A stretch of 6,882 nucleotides of DNA from assembly GCA_025980505.1 (NCBI GenBank), contig JAICXI010000101.1:1-6882 (forward strand). Reading direction: 5' to 3'. The notes below the pieces were generated by a model, which was not told the DNA's origin, did no database searches, and saw nothing but the letters and a program-made list of their open reading frames with translations. Below are positions 6,007 to 6,882 of the stretch, piece after piece. This stretch comes from a bacterium. Lineage in GTDB: Bacteria; Oederibacteriota; Muellerivitia; Muellerivitales; Muellerivitaceae. Each line of letters begins with the position of its first letter. The stretch's first letter is position 1. Position numbers and translations under genes: made by a program.

Positions 6007-6212
6007 TTCACCACAGAGGGCACAGAGTTACGCAGAGTTAAAGCTGAAAAAAATCCTAACTGCCCAGGCCTTTGCCGCCAAGACGAAAGGTTTTTGTTCC
6101 AAATAATAAGTCGTCTCTTTTTCTTTCTGCCTTTCTTGGCGCCCTTAGTGATTCAAATGTTGTTGCACTGCCTTATCCTCACTCTGTTTACTCCGTGTGA
6201 CTCTGGGGTGAA
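6007..6212. repeat. 206-bp nested inverted-repeat element (non-coding)
   Basis: Outer arms of 31 nt, 6007-6037 (begins TTCACCACAGAGG) and 6182-6212 (reverse complement begins TTCACCCCAGAGT), match at roughly three quarters of positions. Nested inside, CGCCAAGACGAAAGG (6076-6090) pairs imperfectly with CCTTTCTTGGCG (6130-6141). The centre is AT-rich, unlike the genes. No coding is supported. It fills the gap between the DUF4149-like gene (ends 6229) and the acyltransferase (starts 5978). The form resembles palindromic, MITE- or REP-like dispersed repeats; the transcript would fold into one long hairpin. Confidence 0.65.
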
Positions 6213-6228
6213 TGACTTTTCCGGAAGC

Positions 6229-6711
6229 TTAAGGGTTCATTTCCTTGAACCAGTAAACCAAGTATACCGTTCCGGAAAGGATGACGATCAAATTAAAGAG
6301 GCTGGAGATGCCGTGGGCCTTCCCGAATTCCTTGCCGAGGGCTTCGGACTTGGAGGCGTCTTGGGCGGCCGCGGCGGCCTGGCGCTCCACCCGGAGCTTG
6401 GCCGCCCGGGGGCCGATCCAGAGGCCCTGGCCCAGGGAGAAAAGCAGCATCAGGCACAAGGCCGTGATCTTCACGCAATCCTGGGGCGCGTAATTTTTCA
6501 AGGGGTGCAACAAATGGAAGGTGACCACCAGGAGGGTACCGCAGGCGTAGCTGATGAGGTAGTAGGCGGGGAAGAGGTGGCTTTGCACTTCGCCGAAAAG
6601 CCCTCGGGGGAGGGTCTTAAAAAGGACCGGTGCCTGGATGAAAGTGAAGTAAAGGAGGGTGCCGTACCAGAAGATGAAGGCGAAGAAGTGGATGAACCGC
6701 AGAAAAGCCAT
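6229..6711 (-). CDS. Small four-helix membrane protein, DUF4149 / TMEM205-like
   Basis: 160 aa, integral membrane. Predicted helices are at about 5-25 (RFIHFFAFIFWYGTLLYFTF), 47-67 (FPAYYLISYACGTLLVVTFHL), 82-100 (ITALCLMLLFSLGQGLWIG) and 134-153 (GISSLFNLIVILSGTVYLVY), with an Ala-rich, charged loop (101-133) between the last two. FWYGTLLYFTFIQAPVLF near the N-terminus and the WIGPRAAKLRVE segment after helix 3 resemble DUF4149 proteins, whose biochemical role is not established. The start at 6711 is supported by GAGGT (6717-6721), 5 nt upstream, and by homology; the frame is open to 6834 but that extension is not membrane-like. A plausible promoter lies just upstream. Stop TAA is 16 nt from the repeat element. 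Family assignment is from motif memory, so it is less sure than the membrane topology. Confidence 0.78.
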   Translation of the reverse strand: MAFLRFIHFFAFIFWYGTLLYFTFIQAPVLFKTLPRGLFGEVQSHLFPAYYLISYACGTLLVVTFHLLHPLKNYAPQDCVKITALCLMLLFSLGQGLWIGPRAAKLRVERQAAAAAQDASKSEALGKEFGKAHGISSLFNLIVILSGTVYLVYWFKEMNP

Positions 6712-6738
6712 GGGGCACCTCGCAAGGGGATGGCAGGC

Positions 6739-6768
6739 ATTGTAGGGGGCGGGCGAGGGAATTTGCAA
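6739..6768 (-). promoter_or_regulatory. Promoter for the DUF4149-like gene
   Basis: On the minus strand TTGCAA (6763-6768) and TACAAT (6739-6744) are separated by 18 nt, close to sigma-70-type TTGACA/TATAAT. Initiation near 6732 would leave a leader of about 20 nt carrying the GAGGT ribosome binding site. It is divergent from the promoter at 6793-6801. Confidence 0.5.
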
Positions 6769-6792
6769 TGAGAAGGAAAGAAGGACGGGGGT

Positions 6793-6801
6793 TGTTATAA
6801 T
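6793..6801 (+). promoter_or_regulatory. Extended -10 promoter of the rightmost gene
   Basis: TGTTATAAT is a perfect extended -10 (TGn plus consensus TATAAT). It ends 6 nt before the ATG at 6808, so transcription would start at or next to the start codon, giving a leaderless mRNA. No good -35 lies at 16-18 nt, which extended -10 promoters tolerate. Confidence 0.6.
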
Positions 6802-6807
6802 AAGCCG

Positions 6808-6882
6808 ATGACCGACCCGGAGAAAAAAGTCCAAATCACTTTTCCCCGAACAGGCCAGGCCTGCGAGGTGGATTTCGACGAC
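6808..6882 (+). CDS. N-terminus of an unidentified protein (runs off window)
   Basis: An open frame of 25 codons from the ATG at 6808 to the window edge, reading MTDPEKKVQITFPRTGQACE then VDFDD. The 5' end is supported by the perfect extended -10 just upstream and by its divergent position; there is no Shine-Dalgarno sequence at normal distance (AAGGA at 6781-6785 is 22 nt away). The alternating hydrophobic pattern VQITF...ACEVDF looks like an opening beta hairpin, as in 2Fe-2S ferredoxin-like domains, but 25 residues are too few to assign a family. Confidence 0.55.
   Translation, partial: MTDPEKKVQITFPRTGQACEVDFDD

Noticed and set aside
5929..6771. A 280-codon plus-strand open frame over the repeat element and DUF4149-like gene
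   Set aside because: It passes through the non-coding inverted repeat and lies antisense to a gene with its own promoter and ribosome binding site.
6712..6834. N-terminal extension of the DUF4149-like protein to 6834
   Set aside because: It would overlap the divergent promoter region and the start of the next gene; the 6711 start has GAGGT and fits the family.

Overview
This is a GC-rich bacterial chromosome window (roughly 60% GC by eye) with dense, short-spaced genes. No marker gene places it taxonomically. The GC-biased third codon positions, the degenerate 'CACAGAG / CGCCAAGA'-type intergenic repeats and the gene content suggest an environmental Gram-negative-type lineage, possibly an uncultivated phylum, but that is only an impression. 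There are no tRNA or rRNA genes, CRISPR arrays, transposases or phage genes.

Layout. On the plus strand: the 3' end of an unrecognised gene (2-418), galactokinase galK (502-1671) and a sugar-1-phosphate nucleotidyltransferase (1785-2693). A 209-bp convergent intergenic stretch follows, holding a degenerate inverted repeat and a weak terminator candidate (2694-2902). On the minus strand: a membrane-anchored TPR-like protein (2903-3850), which is the downstream partner of a CCoAOMT-type O-methyltransferase (3854-4498). A 340-bp gene-free leader or intergenic region with several hairpins (4499-4838) comes next, then an OafA-type membrane acyltransferase (4839-5978), a 206-bp nested inverted-repeat element (6007-6212) and a small DUF4149-like membrane protein (6229-6711). 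A divergent promoter region (6712-6807) separates the last of these from the first 25 codons of a plus-strand gene that runs off the window.

How the genes fit together. GalK makes galactose-1-phosphate (established family function). The adjacent nucleotidyltransferase has the architecture of enzymes that convert a sugar-1-phosphate plus NTP into an NDP-sugar. The pair could therefore turn free galactose into an activated sugar without a GalT step (inference). The methyltransferase and TPR gene are 3 nt apart and are almost certainly co-transcribed; their joint substrate is unknown. The acyltransferase probably decorates a surface glycan or lipid. No convincing new multi-gene system is present. 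The most notable signals are a strong extended -10 promoter placed so that the last gene would be leaderless, the two related intergenic repeats, and the galK-nucleotidyltransferase pairing.
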